Below are positions 18,835 through 30,675 of a stretch of 64,000 nt of DNA, piece after piece; position 1 is the stretch's first letter, and each line of letters begins with the position of its first letter. The stretch is taken from assembly GCF_000379025.1 (NCBI RefSeq), contig NZ_KB900620.1, positions 332,396 to 396,395 of the forward strand. Direction: 5' to 3'. The position numbers and the translations under genes were made by a program. The notes beneath the pieces are model-generated. The model ran no database searches and was not told where the DNA came from. It saw only the letters and a list, made by a program, of their open reading frames with translations. The DNA comes from Orenia marismortui DSM 5156. Its GTDB lineage: Bacteria; Bacillota; Halanaerobiia; Halobacteroidales; Halobacteroidaceae.

Positions 18835-19200
18835 TTAAAATTTCAATCCATTATCTCGAGCTGCTTCAGCTAAAGCTTTTATTCTTCCATGATAGTCATA
18901 TCCTCCACGATCAAATACAACTGTTTCAATTCCTTTATCTAAAGCTCTTTTAGCGATATACTCACCAACTATTTTAGCAGCTTCTATATTTCCACTGTTT
19001 TCTACTTTTTCGCTAATTTCTTTATCAACAGTAGAAGCAGATACTAGAGTTTCTCCAGCAAAATCATCAATAACTTGAGCGTAGATATGTTGAAGACTTC
19101 TGGATACATTTAGTCTAGGCCTACTTGGAGTACCTTGAACTTTATTACGAATTCTTTTATGTCTTCTTGATCTAGCTTCTCTTTTGCTTAATTTACTCAT
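18835..19200 (-). CDS. rplR: 50S ribosomal protein L18
   Basis: L18 binds 5S rRNA together with L5. The 121 residues contain [34 protein letters not shown] and the C-terminal [20 protein letters not shown]. The ATG at 19200 has AGGAGGG upstream. spc operon between rplF and rpsE. Confidence 0.98.
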   Translation of the reverse strand: MSKLSKREARSRRHKRIRNKVQGTPSRPRLNVSRSLQHIYAQVIDDFAGETLVSASTVDKEISEKVENSGNIEAAKIVGEYIAKRALDKGIETVVFDRGGYDYHGRIKALAEAARDNGLKF

Positions 19201-19229
19201 GGTCTTCCCTCCTTTATCAGATACTACTA

Positions 19230-19760
19230 TTAACCAGTCTTACCTTCTTTACGTCTAATGTGTTCATCAACATACTTAATCCCTTTACCTTTATAAGGTT
19301 CTGGCTTTCTAACAGCTCTAATATTAGCAGCTACTTGCCCTACTAATTGTTTATTAACACCTTTTACAATAATCTTATTCTTATCTACTTCAAATTCGAT
19401 TCCCTCTATTGCTTCAATAAGAACAGGGTGAGAATATCCAACTTGCAATTCTAAATTACTTCCCTTTTTAAGCGCACGATAACCTACACCATTCAACTCT
19501 AATTCTTTCTTAAATCCTTCAGTAACACCTTGAATCATATTAAGAATTAAACTACGAGTTAACCCATGCATAGATCTATCCGCTTTAGAATCAGTAGGTC
19601 TATTTACTGTAACTTGATTATCCTCTATTTTAATATCCATTCTTGGACTAACAGTTTCTTCTAATTCACCTTTTGGCCCTTTAACCTTTACAGCATTATT
19701 ATCTACAGTAACATTAACTTTCTCAGGAATCTCAACTGGATTATGTCCAATTCGAGACAT
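19230..19760 (-). CDS. rplF: 50S ribosomal protein L6
   Basis: L6 lies near the sarcin-ricin loop and the factor-binding site. The 176 residues begin [20 protein letters not shown] and end with the L6 signature region [20 protein letters not shown]. An AGGAGGTG ribosome binding site precedes the ATG at 19760. spc operon between rpsH and rplR. Confidence 0.98.
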   Translation of the reverse strand: MSRIGHNPVEIPEKVNVTVDNNAVKVKGPKGELEETVSPRMDIKIEDNQVTVNRPTDSKADRSMHGLTRSLILNMIQGVTEGFKKELELNGVGYRALKKGSNLELQVGYSHPVLIEAIEGIEFEVDKNKIIVKGVNKQLVGQVAANIRAVRKPEPYKGKGIKYVDEHIRRKEGKTG

Positions 19761-19788
19761 AGTTCACACCTCCTCTTTTACTTAAAAA

Positions 19789-20187
19789 TTACCAAACATA
19801 ACAGATAACTTCTCCACCAATACCAGCTTTACGAGCATCTTTATCTGTCATTACTCCGTTAGAAGTTGAAATAATAGCAACACCTAATCCACCTAATACC
19901 TTAGGAACTTCTTCTTTATTAGCATAAACTCTTAAACCTGGCTTACTGATTCTTTTAATACCAGTAATAACCTTTTCACCATTATCTCCATACTTTAAGA
20001 ATACTTTTATTGTACCTTGTGGACCATTGTCAACTCTTTTATAACCTTTAACAAAACCTTCTTCACTTAAAACCCGTGCAATTTCTTCCTTAACATTAGA
20101 AGCAGGTATTTCTACTTCTGTTCTAGAAATATTATTAGCATTTCTAACTCTAGTTAACATATCAGCAATAGGATCAGTAATATTCAC
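19789..20187 (-). CDS. rpsH: 30S ribosomal protein S8
   Basis: S8 binds the central domain of 16S rRNA and in many bacteria represses the spc operon. The 132 residues begin [19 protein letters not shown] and end with the S8 signature [20 protein letters not shown] and the C-terminus VICYVW. The ATG at 20187 lies 38 nt after rpsZ. Confidence 0.98.
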   Translation of the reverse strand: MNITDPIADMLTRVRNANNISRTEVEIPASNVKEEIARVLSEEGFVKGYKRVDNGPQGTIKVFLKYGDNGEKVITGIKRISKPGLRVYANKEEVPKVLGGLGVAIISTSNGVMTDKDARKAGIGGEVICYVW

Positions 20188-20225
20188 TTTACGTACCCCC
20201 TTTCAAATTAAAACGTTATTTAATC

Positions 20226-20411
20226 TTACCAACTAGCTTTTTTAACACCTGGCAATTTTCCTGCATGAGCTAATTCTCTAAAGCATACTCTACATAATTC
20301 AAATTTTCTAATCACACCATGTGGACGTCCACATTTACGACATCTATGCTCTTGGCGAGTAGAGTATTTAGGTGTACGATTTGCCTTTTCTACTTTAGCC
20401 TTTCTAGCCAC
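20226..20411 (-). CDS. rpsZ: 30S ribosomal protein S14 type Z (zinc-binding)
   Basis: The short 61-residue form of S14 binds zinc through CRKCGRPHG and CRVC (CxxC-x12-CxxC), and ends [15 protein letters not shown]. It is the C+ paralogue; a longer zinc-free S14 is not seen in the window. It lies between rplE and rpsH as in other Gram-positives. Confidence 0.98.
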   Translation of the reverse strand: MARKAKVEKANRTPKYSTRQEHRCRKCGRPHGVIRKFELCRVCFRELAHAGKLPGVKKASW

Positions 20412-20427
20412 TATTTCCCCTCCTTAA

Positions 20428-20967
20428 TTACTTTTTAAACGGCATATTCATTAAAGATAACAACTCTTTAGCTTCTTCATCATTTTCCGCACTAGTTACA
20501 ATAACAATGTCCATTCCAAGAATCTTATCAACATCATCAATTTTGATTTCTGGAAAAACAGTATGGTTATTTAACCCTAGAGAATAGTTACCTCGTCCGT
20601 CAAAAGCTTTACCAGAAATACCTCTAAAGTCACGAACACGTGGCAAAGCAACATTGATTAATTTATATAAAAATTCATACATTTCTTCTCCACGAAGAGT
20701 AACTTTGCAACCTACTGGCATTCCCTCTCTAATTTTAAAATTAGCAACTGATTTTTTAGCTCTAGTAATTACAGGGGATTGACCTGTAATAGTTTGAAGA
20801 AATTCAACAGCTTCATCTAATAACTTAGCATTTTCAGCAGCTTCTCCAATTCCCATGTTTAGAACTACTTTTTTCAATTTAGGAACTTCCATAACATTAC
20901 TATAATTAAACTTTTCCATCATAGCAGGTACAATATCTTTATTATACTTTTCTTTTAATAGTGACAT
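20428..20967 (-). CDS. rplE: 50S ribosomal protein L5
   Basis: L5 binds 5S rRNA and bridges to S13. The 179 residues include [56 protein letters not shown] and [24 protein letters not shown] precedes the ATG at 20967. spc operon between rplX and rpsZ. Confidence 0.98.
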   Translation of the reverse strand: MSLLKEKYNKDIVPAMMEKFNYSNVMEVPKLKKVVLNMGIGEAAENAKLLDEAVEFLQTITGQSPVITRAKKSVANFKIREGMPVGCKVTLRGEEMYEFLYKLINVALPRVRDFRGISGKAFDGRGNYSLGLNNHTVFPEIKIDDVDKILGMDIVIVTSAENDEEAKELLSLMNMPFKK

Positions 20968-20993
20968 TATTTTCCCTCCTTTCTTAACAGCAA

Positions 20994-21320
20994 TTAATCT
21001 ATATCTTCTCCACAGCTTTTGCAGAAACGAACTTTTTCACCGCTATCTAAAACTTTTTTACCAGCTCTAGAAGCATCTCCGCACTTTTCGCATACTAACA
21101 TTACATTAGAACTATGAATAGGTGCCTCTTTTTCTACAATTCCGCCTTGTGGATTATCTTGAGTCGGTCTTACATGTTTTTTAATAATATTAACACCTTT
21201 AACGATTACACGACTTGCTTTAGGAAAAGATTTTAGAATTTCCCCTTCTTTCCCTTTATCTTTTCCAGCTATAACTTTTACTTTGTCGCCTTTCTTTACA
21301 TGTAACTTAGATTTAGACAT
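20994..21320 (-). CDS. rplX: 50S ribosomal protein L24
   Basis: L24 is an assembly-initiator protein at the tunnel exit. The 108 residues have the KOW motif in [20 protein letters not shown] and the conserved [20 protein letters not shown]. The C-terminus carries two CxxC pairs, CEKCG and CKSCG, consistent with a zinc ribbon. spc operon between rplN and rplE. Confidence 0.97.
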   Translation of the reverse strand: MSKSKLHVKKGDKVKVIAGKDKGKEGEILKSFPKASRVIVKGVNIIKKHVRPTQDNPQGGIVEKEAPIHSSNVMLVCEKCGDASRAGKKVLDSGEKVRFCKSCGEDID

Positions 21321-21353
21321 CCCAATTGCCTCCTTTCTTATCTAAAGCTTTAA

Positions 21354-21722
21354 TTAAAGTACCTCAGGTGCTAAAGAAATAATTCTTGTAAAGTTGTTAT
21401 CTCTCAATTCACGAGCAATTGGTCCAAAGATACGTGTTCCTTTAGGTTCATTATTCTTATCAATAATTACAGCTGCATTTTCATCAAAACTAATATATGA
21501 ACCATCTTTTCTTCTAGTTTCATTTTTAGTCCGTACAATAACAGCTTTTACAACATCACCCTTTTTAACCATACCATTAGGGATAGCTTCTTTAACTGTA
21601 GCAACAATAATATCACCAATAGAAGCATATCTTTTCTTAGAACCACCTAATACTTTAATACAAAGTAATTCTCTAGCTCCTGTGTTATCTGCTACTTTCA
21701 ATCTGGATTCTTGTTGAATCAC
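21354..21722 (-). CDS. rplN: 50S ribosomal protein L14
   Basis: L14 forms an inter-subunit bridge with 16S rRNA. The 122 residues begin [20 protein letters not shown] and contain the signature region [20 protein letters not shown] and the C-terminal [20 protein letters not shown]. It is first of the spc gene order, after rpsQ. Confidence 0.98.
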   Translation of the reverse strand: MIQQESRLKVADNTGARELLCIKVLGGSKKRYASIGDIIVATVKEAIPNGMVKKGDVVKAVIVRTKNETRRKDGSYISFDENAAVIIDKNNEPKGTRIFGPIARELRDNNFTRIISLAPEVL

Positions 21723-21749
21723 TTTAAGGACCTCCTTTCAATTAGAAAA

Positions 21750-22007
21750 CTATTCAGCTCTTTCAACGATTTCTTTAACTGCCCAATTCTTATGTTTACT
21801 AATTGGACGAGTTTCAATAATTTTTACCTTATCTCCCTCTCTACACTCATTACTCTCATCATGAGCTTTGAACTTAGATGTTCTAGTAATTACACGTTTA
21901 TATAGAGGATGTTGTGTTTTTCTTTCTACAGCAACAACAACAGTCTTATCCATTTTGTCACTAACAACTATTCCCACTCTCTCTTTTTGATCACTACGCT
22001 CAGTCAT
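21750..22007 (-). CDS. rpsQ: 30S ribosomal protein S17
   Basis: S17 binds the 5' domain of 16S rRNA. The 85-residue OB-fold protein contains [39 protein letters not shown] and the C-terminal [21 protein letters not shown]10 operon, between rpmC and rplN. Confidence 0.98.
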   Translation of the reverse strand: MTERSDQKERVGIVVSDKMDKTVVVAVERKTQHPLYKRVITRTSKFKAHDESNECREGDKVKIIETRPISKHKNWAVKEIVERAE

Positions 22008-22026
22008 ACACTATACCTCCTCTCAA

Positions 22027-22230
22027 TTACGCTTGATTAATACCAAGTTCACGTTCATTTAAAATAGTCTTAACACGAGCTATTGATCGTTTAACTTCAC
22101 GAATTCGTACTGGGTTATCTAACTGAACAGTAGCATTCTGAAAACGTAAGTTAAATAGCTCTTCTTTTAGTTCATCTAACTTTTGCTCTAACTCTTCGTT
22201 AGTTAAGTTTCTTAATTCCTTAGCTTTCAC
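22027..22230 (-). CDS. rpmC: 50S ribosomal protein L29
   Basis: L29 lies at the nascent-chain exit and helps form the trigger-factor docking site. It is a small two-helix protein: [20 protein letters not shown] then [19 protein letters not shown] and [19 protein letters not shown]. The GTG at 22230 gives the canonical MKAKELRNL start (67 residues); an ATG at 22242 would add four residues and has a weaker family fit. Either start overlaps the rplP end at 22220. Confidence 0.95.
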   Translation of the reverse strand: MKAKELRNLTNEELEQKLDELKEELFNLRFQNATVQLDNPVRIREVKRSIARVKTILNERELGINQA

Positions 22231-22654
22231 TGCTTTCACCATCCATTTCTTCCCGTTTTACAAATTTAGTTTTGATAGGTAGTTTATGTGCCGCCAGTCT
22301 CATAGCATCTCGAGCAAGTTCTTCATCAACACCACCAAGTTCAAACATTACACGACCAGGTTTTACAACAGCAACCCAATGTTCTGGAGCTCCTTTACCA
22401 CTACCCATTCTTGTTTCAGCAGGTTTAGCAGTTACAGGTTTATCAGGGAAGATATTAATCCAAACCTTACCTCCACGTTTTATTTTACGTGTAATAGCAA
22501 TTCTTGCTGCTTCAATCTGACGATTGTTAATCCAAGCAGGTTCTAAAGCTTGTAAACCATAATCACCAAAAGTAACTTTGTTACCCCTTTGAGCTTTACC
22601 TTTCATCCGTCCACGATGCTGCTTTCTGTGTTTAACACGCTTTGGTATTAGCAT
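22220..22654 (-). CDS. rplP: 50S ribosomal protein L16
   Basis: L16 helps shape the A site of the 50S subunit. The 144 residues begin [20 protein letters not shown] and contain [20 protein letters not shown] and the [20 protein letters not shown] signature. It overlaps rpmC by about 10 nt, suggesting translational coupling. Confidence 0.98.
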   Translation of the reverse strand: MLIPKRVKHRKQHRGRMKGKAQRGNKVTFGDYGLQALEPAWINNRQIEAARIAITRKIKRGGKVWINIFPDKPVTAKPAETRMGSGKGAPEHWVAVVKPGRVMFELGGVDEELARDAMRLAAHKLPIKTKFVKREEMDGESSES

Positions 22655-22675
22655 TTGATTTGCCCCCTTTCTAAA

Positions 22676-23323
22676 TTAATCTTCATCAATATCAGGTAAG
22701 ATCTCACCTTTATAAATCCAAACTTTAACTCCAATTTTTCCATAAGTTGTATTCGCTTCTGCAAATCCATAATCAATATCAGCACGTAAAGTATGCAAAG
22801 GAACACTACCTTCACTATAACCTTCAGTACGCGCCATATCAGCACCACCTAAACGACCAGCGCATGAAACCTTAATACCTTCAACGCCTCTTTGACGCAT
22901 TGCACGATTAATAGATTGCTTCATAGCTCTTCGGAAAGATACTCTGTTTTCCATTTGCTCAGCAATATTTTCAGCAACTAATTGCGCATCTTGATCAGGT
23001 TTCTTAACTTCAACAACATTTACTTGAACTTGTTTATTTGTTAAACCTTCCAAGTCAGATCTTAATTTATTTACTTCAGATCCACCTTTTCCGATTACCA
23101 TTCCTGGTCTAGCAGTGTGAATATTTACTTTAATTCTATTAGCAGCTCTCTCAATTACAATACGAGAAATACCAGCATCATACATAGCAGTCTTAATATG
23201 ATCTCTAATTTCTAAATCTTCATGTAATAAATCGGCATAATCTTCTTTGTCCGCATACCATTTTGCATCCCAGTCTTTTACTACACCAACTCTAAGACCG
23301 TGTGGATTTATCTTTTGACCCAT
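22676..23323 (-). CDS. rpsC: 30S ribosomal protein S3
   Basis: S3 lies at the mRNA entry site and has helicase-related roles. The 215 residues begin [20 protein letters not shown]. The KH domain shows [20 protein letters not shown] near 60-80, and the C-terminal domain has the S3 signature [20 protein letters not shown]. The start ATG at 23323 follows GGAGGG. Confidence 0.98.
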   Translation of the reverse strand: MGQKINPHGLRVGVVKDWDAKWYADKEDYADLLHEDLEIRDHIKTAMYDAGISRIVIERAANRIKVNIHTARPGMVIGKGGSEVNKLRSDLEGLTNKQVQVNVVEVKKPDQDAQLVAENIAEQMENRVSFRRAMKQSINRAMRQRGVEGIKVSCAGRLGGADMARTEGYSEGSVPLHTLRADIDYGFAEANTTYGKIGVKVWIYKGEILPDIDED

Positions 23324-23326
23324 TCA

Positions 23327-23668
23327 TTATCCCTCCTTTTTTTCTGCCACTTTAATAGTTAAATGGCTTGTTCTTTTATTAATAGGACTTGCTTGCCCCA
23401 TCGCTCTTGGCTTATATCTTTTCATTGTTGGTCCCTCATCTACATAAGCTTCAGATATATATAACTCATCAGCAATCATGCCATGATTATTTTCAGCATT
23501 GGCTACAGCAGAATTTAATAATTTTTCGATAATTCCAGCTGCTTTATTAGGTGTATTTCTTAGAACACCAAAAGCTTCACCAATTTCTTTGCCCCTTACT
23601 AAGTCAATTACTAATCTTGCTTTTCTTGGGGAAATCCGAACACGTTTCGCGATAGCTTTAGCTTCCAT
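23327..23668 (-). CDS. rplV: 50S ribosomal protein L22
   Basis: L22 has an extended beta hairpin that lines the peptide exit tunnel. The 113 residues start [20 protein letters not shown], and the hairpin region reads [20 protein letters not shown] then [10 protein letters not shown]. It ends 3 nt before rpsC. S10 operon. Confidence 0.98.
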   Translation of the reverse strand: MEAKAIAKRVRISPRKARLVIDLVRGKEIGEAFGVLRNTPNKAAGIIEKLLNSAVANAENNHGMIADELYISEAYVDEGPTMKRYKPRAMGQASPINKRTSHLTIKVAEKKEG

Positions 23669-23693
23669 GGTTTAACCCCCTTTACTCTATAAA

Positions 23694-23978
23694 CTATTTA
23701 AGTGCTGTAGATCTTTCAGTCTTATCTCCATGTCCTCTAAATATTCTAGTTGGTGCAAATTCACCTAATTTATGTCCAACCATATCTTCAGTGATATATA
23801 CCGGAACATGTTTTCTTCCATCATGTACAGCAATAGTATGCCCTAGCATTTGTGGAAAAATAGTTGAACTTCTTGACCAAGTTTTTATTACCTTTTTCTT
23901 ACCAGACTCATTCATTTCTTCGACCTTTGCTAATAGTTTCCTATCTACAAATGGCCCCTTTTTTACTGAACGACCCAA
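23694..23978 (-). CDS. rpsS: 30S ribosomal protein S19
   Basis: S19 is in the 30S head with S13. The 94 residues begin [20 protein letters not shown] and contain [20 protein letters not shown], followed by the signature [20 protein letters not shown] and TRIFRGH. S10 operon between rplB and rplV. Confidence 0.98.
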   Translation of the reverse strand: MGRSVKKGPFVDRKLLAKVEEMNESGKKKVIKTWSRSSTIFPQMLGHTIAVHDGRKHVPVYITEDMVGHKLGEFAPTRIFRGHGDKTERSTALK

Positions 23979-24001
23979 TATAATGTCCCCCTTTCAATCA
24001 A

Positions 24002-24841
24002 TTATTTTCTCTTACGCTTAGCATGACGACTACGAACAATCATCTTGTCAGAAGCCTTTTTCTTACGAGTTTTCTTACCAATAGTAGGCTGACCCCAAGG
24101 TGTAACTGGATGTCTACCAGCAGCCTTTTTACCTTCTCCACCACCATGTGGATGATCATGAGGGTTCATTGCAGTACCACGAACACTAGGTCTACGACCT
24201 AACCATCTATTTCTACCAGCTTTACCAATAGTAATATTTTCATGTTCTACATTACCTACTTGACCAATAGTAGCTCTACATTTGATACTTACTAATCTCA
24301 TTTCGCCAGAAGGCAATTGAATATTTGCATATTTACCTTCTTTAGCCATTAACTGAGCCTCAGATCCAGCAGAACGGACTAGCTGCGCTCCTTTTCCTGG
24401 CTTAAGTTCAACATTATGAATTATAGTACCTACCGGAATACTTTCTAGAGGTAATGCATTTCCCGTTTTTATATCAGCTTCAGGACCAGAAATAATTTCA
24501 TCCCCTACCTGCAATCCTCTTGGTGCAATAATATATCTTTTTTCTCCATCAACATAATGTAACAAAGCAATTCGAGCAGATCTATTTGGATCGTACTCTA
24601 TTGTAGCTACTTTAGCTGGGATTCCATCTTTATCTCTTTTGAAATCAATAACTCTATACATTCTCTTATGGCCTCCACCACGGTGACGCACAGTGATTCG
24701 ACCATTAGAATTACGTCCACCAGTCTTCTTAAGTGGTTTAAGAAGAGATTTTTCTGGCTGATTTGTTGTAATTTCATCAAAACTTTCCACTGTCATATAT
24801 CTTCTTGACGGTGTAGTTGGCTTAAATTTCTTAATAGCCAT
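24002..24841 (-). CDS. rplB: 50S ribosomal protein L2
   Basis: L2 is required for subunit association and peptidyl transferase activity. The 279 residues begin [20 protein letters not shown] and include [39 protein letters not shown], and the signature [20 protein letters not shown] whose histidine is functionally critical in L2. S10 operon between rplW and rpsS. Confidence 0.98.
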   Translation of the reverse strand: MAIKKFKPTTPSRRYMTVESFDEITTNQPEKSLLKPLKKTGGRNSNGRITVRHRGGGHKRMYRVIDFKRDKDGIPAKVATIEYDPNRSARIALLHYVDGEKRYIIAPRGLQVGDEIISGPEADIKTGNALPLESIPVGTIIHNVELKPGKGAQLVRSAGSEAQLMAKEGKYANIQLPSGEMRLVSIKCRATIGQVGNVEHENITIGKAGRNRWLGRRPSVRGTAMNPHDHPHGGGEGKKAAGRHPVTPWGQPTIGKKTRKKKASDKMIVRSRHAKRKRK

Positions 24842-24866
24842 CTTTATTCCCTCCTTTTCTTATAAA

Positions 24867-25157
24867 TTAAACACCTTCGAATATTTCAATACGATCGCCT
24901 TCAGCTAACTTAACTCTAGCTTTCTTCCATTTAGGCGTTCTTCCCTGAGTATATCCCATTCTTCTTTTCTTTCCAGGCATACGATTTGTAGTTACTTTTT
25001 CAACAGCAACATCAAAAATTTCTTCAATAGCACTTTTAATTTCTGTTTTGTTAGATTTTAAAGCAACCTTAAAAGTATACCAACCTTTTTCTTCCATGTC
25101 CATCATACTTCTTTCTGAAATATGAGGCGCAATAATAATGTCCCGAGGATCTTTCAT
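24867..25157 (-). CDS. rplW: 50S ribosomal protein L23
   Basis: L23 is the exit-site docking protein for trigger factor and SRP. The 96 residues contain [40 protein letters not shown] and [15 protein letters not shown]. Its ATG overlaps the rplD stop codon as TAATG, so the two are translationally coupled. Confidence 0.98.
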   Translation of the reverse strand: MKDPRDIIIAPHISERSMMDMEEKGWYTFKVALKSNKTEIKSAIEEIFDVAVEKVTTNRMPGKKRRMGYTQGRTPKWKKARVKLAEGDRIEIFEGV

Positions 25158-25783
25158 TATGCTAGCACCTCCTCAACTTTAGCAACTGCATCTTGAGTCA
25201 TGATTACTTTTTTGCTATTTAGAACATCATAAACAGTTACTTTATTAGGTGTTACAACTCTTACACCTGGAATATTACGAGCTGATTTATAAATATTATC
25301 ATTCTTTTCTTCAATTACTACTAAAACTTTATCATTAGCTACACCAAATTTATCTAGAATAGATACCATTTCTTTTGTTTTTGGTGCTGAAAAATCAAAC
25401 TTATCAATAATAACTAAGTTTTCTTCCTCTAATTTAACTGTTAGTGCAGACTTAACAGCTAATTTCTTTACTTTTTTAGGAAGTCTCTTCTTATATTTAC
25501 GAGGTTGTGGTCCAAAAGTAGTTCCACCACCTACCCAAAGAGGAGATCTAATACTTCCATGTCGTGCACGACCTGTTCCTTTTTGTCTCCAAGGTTTACG
25601 TCCACCACCAGCAACTTCTCCCCTTGTTTTAGTCTTAGCAGTTCCAGTACGTTTAGCTGCTAATTGTGCAACAACAGCTTCATGAACTACATGCTCATTT
25701 ACTTCTACGTTAAAAACTTCATCTTTCAAATCAACATTTCCTGATTTTTGACCATCAATATTATATAAAGCTAACTCAGGCAT
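25157..25783 (-). CDS. rplD: 50S ribosomal protein L4
   Basis: L4 lines the exit tunnel and in some bacteria represses the S10 operon. The 208 residues carry the tunnel loop [20 protein letters not shown] followed by [20 protein letters not shown], and [26 protein letters not shown] precedes the ATG at 25783. Confidence 0.98.
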   Translation of the reverse strand: MPELALYNIDGQKSGNVDLKDEVFNVEVNEHVVHEAVVAQLAAKRTGTAKTKTRGEVAGGGRKPWRQKGTGRARHGSIRSPLWVGGGTTFGPQPRKYKKRLPKKVKKLAVKSALTVKLEEENLVIIDKFDFSAPKTKEMVSILDKFGVANDKVLVVIEEKNDNIYKSARNIPGVRVVTPNKVTVYDVLNSKKVIMTQDAVAKVEEVLA

Positions 25784-25804
25784 TTTAATCCTCCTTTCTT
25801 AACA

Positions 25805-26428
25805 CTATTTTACTGTTTCGCGAATAGTTAATAAACCTTTTTTAGGTCCAGGGACAGCACCTTTAATTAGTAATAAATTCTTTTCGGTATCAACTTTAAC
25901 AACTTCTAAGTTTTGAACTGTTACTTTCTCGTGTCCCATATGTCCAGACATTTTTTTACCTTTAAATACTCTTGCAGGATCAGAACCAGCACCGATAGAA
26001 CCTGGTCTTCTATAGTTTCTAGAACCATGGCTTTTTGGTCCAGTATTGAAATTCCATCTCTTAACTGTACCAGCAAAACCTTTACCTTTAGAAATTCCAG
26101 TTACATCTATCTTATCACCTGTAGCAAAAGTATCTACTTTCACCTCATCACCTGGCTCTAAGTTTTCTGCTCCTTCAATTCTAAACTCACGAATATATTT
26201 TTTATTATCAACACCATACTTTTCAAAATGACCTTTTTGAGCTTTATTAGCTTTATTAGCTTTTTTATCAACAAAGCCTAATTGAACAGCAGTATATCCG
26301 TCCACTTCTTCAGTTTTCTTTTGCACTACAGGACAAGGTCCTGCTTCAACAACCGTTACAGGTACAACTTCTCCAGCTTCATTAAACACTTGAGTCATAC
26401 CAACTTTTCTTCCTAATATACCTTTCAT
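25805..26428 (-). CDS. rplC: 50S ribosomal protein L3
   Basis: L3 is an assembly initiator reaching toward the peptidyl transferase centre. The 207 residues begin [20 protein letters not shown] and contain [20 protein letters not shown] and the signature [21 protein letters not shown] chose the ATG at 26428, after AGGAGGTG; a TTG six codons upstream overlaps that ribosome binding site. Confidence 0.98.
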   Translation of the reverse strand: MKGILGRKVGMTQVFNEAGEVVPVTVVEAGPCPVVQKKTEEVDGYTAVQLGFVDKKANKANKAQKGHFEKYGVDNKKYIREFRIEGAENLEPGDEVKVDTFATGDKIDVTGISKGKGFAGTVKRWNFNTGPKSHGSRNYRRPGSIGAGSDPARVFKGKKMSGHMGHEKVTVQNLEVVKVDTEKNLLLIKGAVPGPKKGLLTIRETVK

Positions 26429-26460
26429 TTCGTTACACCTCCTCAAAACAACATATTATA

Positions 26461-26778
26461 TTATAATTTAATTTCTATATCAACACCAGCTGGTAAATCC
26501 AATCTCATTAAAGAATCAACCGTCTTAGGTGTTGGATCTTTAATGTCTATTAATCTTTTATGAGTTCTCATCTCAAATTGCTCTCTTGATTTACTATTTA
26601 CATGAGGTGAACGTAAAATTGTAAACACCTCTTTTTTTGTAGGCAATGGAACTGGTCCTGAAACATCAGCCCCTGTTCTTTTAGCTGTTTCAACAATTTT
26701 CTTTGCTGAATTATCTAAAAGTTGATGTTCATAAGCTTTCAACCTAATTCTAATTTTATCTGCAGCTTGTTGAGCCAT
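26461..26778 (-). CDS. rpsJ: 30S ribosomal protein S10
   Basis: S10 is a 30S head protein and, with NusB, a transcription antitermination factor. The 105 residues include [20 protein letters not shown] and the signature [21 protein letters not shown] chose the ATG at 26778, following GGAGGTG; the upstream TTG is part of that site. It opens the S10 operon just 33 nt after the tuf terminator, with no separate promoter visible, so read-through from tuf probably feeds it. Confidence 0.98.
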   Translation of the reverse strand: MAQQAADKIRIRLKAYEHQLLDNSAKKIVETAKRTGADVSGPVPLPTKKEVFTILRSPHVNSKSREQFEMRTHKRLIDIKDPTPKTVDSLMRLDLPAGVDIEIKL

Positions 26779-26810
26779 TAATTTCACCTCCAAATAATTT
26801 AATTAGACAG

Positions 26811-26847
26811 AAAAAAGACGAGGAGGAATAACTCCTCATTCTTTTTT
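26811..26847 (-). terminator. Terminator between tuf copy 1 and rpsJ
   Basis: The minus-strand stem GAGGAG/CTCCTC, extended by partial pairing, is flanked by six A residues and a six-T tract. Because rpsJ has no visible promoter of its own, the structure is likely leaky or subject to antitermination. Confidence 0.8.
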
Positions 26848-26866
26848 CCAAGTGCTAAAAAGTTAA

Positions 26867-28048
26867 TTATTCAATAATTTCAGTAACAACACCAGCACCA
26901 ACAGTTCTTCCACCTTCACGAATAGCGAATCTTAACCCTTCATCCATCGCGATCGGAGAAATTAAGCTTCCTTCCATTTCAATGTTGTCTCCTGGCATTA
27001 CCATTTCTACACCTTCTGGTAAGTTAATACTACCAGTTACATCTGTTGTTCTGAAATAAAACTGTGGCTTATATCCATCAAAGAATGGAGTATGACGTCC
27101 ACCTTCTTCTTTACTTAATACATAAACCTCTGCTTTAAACTTAGTATGTGGAGTAATGCTTCCAGGCTTAGCTAATACCTGTCCACGTTCGATGTCTTCT
27201 CTTTTTACACCTCTTAATAATGCTCCAATGTTGTCTCCAGCTTGCGCTTCATCCATCATCTTACGGAACATTTCTACTCCTGTTACAGTTGTAGTTTCAG
27301 TATCTTTGATTCCTACGATTTCTACTTCATCTCCAACTTTAATTACACCTTGCTCTACACGACCTGTAGCTACTGTTCCACGTCCAGTAATACTGAATAC
27401 GTCCTCTACAGGCATTAAGAATTCTTTGTCTGTATCTCTTTCTGGAGTTGGGATATACTCATCTACTGCATCCATTAATTCGATGATCTTTTCTCCCCAT
27501 TCACTACTTGGATCTTCTAAAGCTTTAAGCGCAGATCCAACTACTACTGGAGCTTCATCTCCATCAAATTCATATTCATTCATTAATTCTCTTACTTCCA
27601 TCTCTACTAATTCGATTAACTCTTCGTCATCAACCATATCTGCTTTATTTAAGAATACTACTATTTTAGGAATTCCTACCTGACGTCCTAATAATAAATG
27701 CTCTCTTGTTTGAGGCATTGGACCATCAGCAGCTGATACGATCAAGATTCCTCCATCCATTTGTGCTGCTCCTGTAATCATATTCTTTACATAATCAGCA
27801 TGTCCTGGACAATCAACGTGAGCATAGTGACGATTTTCTGTCTCATACTCTACGTGAGAAGTTGCAATTGTAATTCCTCTTTCTCTTTCTTCTGGTGCAT
27901 TATCGATATCTTCAAAGTTAGATCCACCTACACCCTTTGATAATACCTTTGTAATTGCAGCTGTTGTTGTTGTCTTCCCATGGTCTACGTGACCGATTGT
28001 ACCAATATTAACATGAGGTTTCGTTCTTTCAAACTTTTCTTTTGCCAT
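26867..28048 (-). CDS. tuf: Elongation factor Tu, copy 1
   Basis: EF-Tu brings aminoacyl-tRNA to the ribosome as a GTP complex. The 393 residues show the G motifs GHVDHGKTT (G1), the RGITI effector (G2), [12 protein letters not shown] (G3) and NKADM (G4), then domains 2 and 3. The protein is identical to copy 2 at 41877-43058. This copy follows fusA at the end of the str operon. The ATG at 28048 follows CTAGGAGGG. Confidence 0.99.
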   Translation of the reverse strand: MAKEKFERTKPHVNIGTIGHVDHGKTTTTAAITKVLSKGVGGSNFEDIDNAPEERERGITIATSHVEYETENRHYAHVDCPGHADYVKNMITGAAQMDGGILIVSAADGPMPQTREHLLLGRQVGIPKIVVFLNKADMVDDEELIELVEMEVRELMNEYEFDGDEAPVVVGSALKALEDPSSEWGEKIIELMDAVDEYIPTPERDTDKEFLMPVEDVFSITGRGTVATGRVEQGVIKVGDEVEIVGIKDTETTTVTGVEMFRKMMDEAQAGDNIGALLRGVKREDIERGQVLAKPGSITPHTKFKAEVYVLSKEEGGRHTPFFDGYKPQFYFRTTDVTGSINLPEGVEMVMPGDNIEMEGSLISPIAMDEGLRFAIREGGRTVGAGVVTEIIE

Positions 28049-28069
28049 TTTATTCCCTCCTAGTTTTTC

Positions 28070-30142
28070 TTATTGAGTTTTTGAAACAATTTCTTCAGCT
28101 ATACTAGCTGGAACTTTATCATAATGATCCATTTGCATTACATATTGAGCACGGCCTTGTGTATTAGAACGTAAAACAGTTGCATAACCAAACATTTCAG
28201 ATAAAGGAACTGCAGCTTTAATAATCTTAGCATTACCTCTTTGTTCCATACCTTCTACTTGACCACGACGACTGTTTAAGTCTCCAATTACATCTCCCAT
28301 ATACTCTTCAGGAGTTGTAACTTCAACCGCCATAATAGGTTCTAATATAACAGGCTTAGCTTTCTTAGCTCCATCTTTAACCGCCATAGAAGCAGCAATT
28401 TTAAATGCCATTTCAGAGGAGTCAACTTCATGATAAGAACCATCATTTAATGCAACTTTAACATCAACCATTGGATATCCAGCTAAAACACCATTTTCTA
28501 AAGCCTCTCTTGCTCCTTCTTCAACTGAGCTAATGTAGTCTCTAGGAACAGCTCCACCAACGATGTTATCTTCAAACTCAAATCCTGAACCTGGATCTAA
28601 TGGTTCAATTTCCATAATTACGTGTCCATATTGACCACGACCACCAGATTGTCGGATGAACTTACCTTCGATTTCAGCTTTCTTAGTAAATGTTTCTCTA
28701 TAAGCTACTTGAGGTTCACCAATATTAGCATCAACACCAAATTCTCTAGTTAAACGATCAACAATTACATCTAAGTGTAATTCACCCATTCCAGAGATAA
28801 TTGTTTGACCAGTTTCTTCGTCTGTTTTAACAGTAAAAGTTGGATCCTCTTCAGCTAATTTTTGTAATGATTCACCTAATTTATCACTATCTTTTTGAGT
28901 TTTAGGTTCAATAGCTACAGAAATAACCGGTTCAGGGAATTCCATAGATTCCAAGATGATTTGATCATCTTGATCGCATAAAGTATCTCCTGTTCCAGTA
29001 TTTTTAAGGCCTACTGCAGCAGCTAAATCTCCTGCATAAACCTCATCTCTTTCTTCACGCTTATTAGCATGCATCTGTAATATACGTCCAACTCTCTCTT
29101 TTTGTTCTTGTGTAGAGTTGTATACATAAGAACCTGCTTCCAACACCCCTGAGTAAACTCTAAAGAAAGCTAACTTACCAACATAAGGGTCAGTCATAAT
29201 CTTAAATGCTAAAGCTGAGAATGGGGCCTCATCATCTGCATGTCGAGTAACTTCCTCTTCAGTACGAGGTTTAATACCTTTTACAGGAGGAATATCTACA
29301 GGAGACGGTAAATATTCAACAACCGCATCTAGTAAAGGTTGAATTCCTTTGTTCTTTAAAGCTGTACCACAAAGAACAGGTGTGAATTCATTACCAAGGG
29401 TACCTTTACGGATAGCTGACTTTATCTCTTCTTCAGTAATTTCTTCCCCTTCTAGGTATTTCATCATAATTTCTTCATCAACATCTGCAAGTTTTTCAAT
29501 TAAAAGCTCTCTATATTCTTCCGCTTTATCTTGTAACTCAGCAGGAATTTCTTCTATTTCGAAATTAATTCCTAATTCTTCATCATAAACAATAGCTTCC
29601 ATTTTAACTAGATCAATAGAACCTTTATATGTGTCTTCTTTACCAATTGGAATTTGAATAGCTACTGGATTAGCAGCAATTCTATCATCCATCATTTCTA
29701 ATACATTGTAAAAATCTGCACCAGTTCTATCCATCTTGTTTACAAAAGCAATTCTTGGAACATTATATTTATCAGCCTGTCTCCATACTGTTTCAGATTG
29801 TGGTTCTACACCACCAACAGAACAAAATACACCAACAGCCCCATCTAGAACTCTTAATGATCTTTCTACCTCAACAGTAAAGTCCACGTGTCCAGGCGTA
29901 TCTATAATGTTAATTCTATGATCATCCCACTGACAAGTTGTTGCAGCAGAAGTAATTGTAATACCACGTTCTTTTTCTTGTTCCATCCAGTCCATTTGAG
30001 AAGCACCATCATGAGTTTCCCCAATCTTATGCACACGCCCTGTATAGAACAAAATACGTTCAGTTGCTGTAGTTTTACCAGCATCAATATGTGCCATAAT
30101 TCCAATATTTCTAGTTCTTTTTAACGGAAATTGTCTGGGCAC
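28070..30142 (-). CDS. fusA: Elongation factor G
   Basis: EF-G drives translocation of tRNA and mRNA. The 690 residues include G1 [10 protein letters not shown]2 [12 protein letters not shown]3 DTPGHVDFT and G4 NKMDRTGAD, followed by domains II-V with [19 protein letters not shown]. The start is GTG at 30142, after GGGAGGGTG. str operon, between rpsG and tuf. Confidence 0.98.
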   Translation of the reverse strand: MPRQFPLKRTRNIGIMAHIDAGKTTATERILFYTGRVHKIGETHDGASQMDWMEQEKERGITITSAATTCQWDDHRINIIDTPGHVDFTVEVERSLRVLDGAVGVFCSVGGVEPQSETVWRQADKYNVPRIAFVNKMDRTGADFYNVLEMMDDRIAANPVAIQIPIGKEDTYKGSIDLVKMEAIVYDEELGINFEIEEIPAELQDKAEEYRELLIEKLADVDEEIMMKYLEGEEITEEEIKSAIRKGTLGNEFTPVLCGTALKNKGIQPLLDAVVEYLPSPVDIPPVKGIKPRTEEEVTRHADDEAPFSALAFKIMTDPYVGKLAFFRVYSGVLEAGSYVYNSTQEQKERVGRILQMHANKREERDEVYAGDLAAAVGLKNTGTGDTLCDQDDQIILESMEFPEPVISVAIEPKTQKDSDKLGESLQKLAEEDPTFTVKTDEETGQTIISGMGELHLDVIVDRLTREFGVDANIGEPQVAYRETFTKKAEIEGKFIRQSGGRGQYGHVIMEIEPLDPGSGFEFEDNIVGGAVPRDYISSVEEGAREALENGVLAGYPMVDVKVALNDGSYHEVDSSEMAFKIAASMAVKDGAKKAKPVILEPIMAVEVTTPEEYMGDVIGDLNSRRGQVEGMEQRGNAKIIKAAVPLSEMFGYATVLRSNTQGRAQYVMQMDHYDKVPASIAEEIVSKTQ

Positions 30143-30168
30143 TTATAACACCCTCCCTTATACTTTGA

Positions 30169-30636
30169 TTACCATCTATAATGTGCAAAAGCTTTATTAG
30201 CTTCAGCCATACGATGTACTTCTTCTTTCTTTCTTACTGCTCCACCTTCTTCATTATAAGCATCAATAATTTCATTTGCAAATCTTTCAACCATAGTTCT
30301 TTCATTACGGTCTCTAGAAGAATTAACAATCCATCTTAATCCTAATGTAACTCTTCTTCTGTTACTAACCTCAACAGGTACCTGATAGTTAGCTCCACCA
30401 ACACGTCTACTTTTAATTTCTAAAACCGGCATAACATTGTTTAATGCTGCTTTTAGAACTTCCATTGGCTCTTCTTCAGTCTTTTGAGCTACTAATTCCA
30501 TTGAGTCATAGAAAATATTTTCTGCTAAACTTTTTTTCCCATCTAACATAATAGCATTAATAAAACGACTCACTAACTTACTATTATAAATTGGATCAGG
30601 AGTTGTTTCTCTTGTTTGAGCTCTATTTTTACGCAT
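30169..30636 (-). CDS. rpsG: 30S ribosomal protein S7
   Basis: S7 organises the 3' domain of 16S rRNA and in E. coli represses the str operon. The 155 residues contain the signature [39 protein letters not shown] and the C-terminal [22 protein letters not shown] lies before the ATG at 30636. str operon between rpsL and fusA. Confidence 0.98.
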   Translation of the reverse strand: MRKNRAQTRETTPDPIYNSKLVSRFINAIMLDGKKSLAENIFYDSMELVAQKTEEEPMEVLKAALNNVMPVLEIKSRRVGGANYQVPVEVSNRRRVTLGLRWIVNSSRDRNERTMVERFANEIIDAYNEEGGAVRKKEEVHRMAEANKAFAHYRW

Positions 30637-30675
30637 AGTTTCCCTCCTCCCTTAATAAAGATTCAAATTTAACTA

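Noticed and set aside
22272..22546. Two overlapping plus-strand open frames inside rplP
   Set aside because: Antisense to a highly conserved ribosomal gene, no ribosome binding sites.
27156..27683. Plus-strand open frame of 175 codons inside tuf, repeated at 42166-42693
   Set aside because: It exists only because both tuf copies are the same; it is antisense to EF-Tu and has no family similarity or initiation signal.
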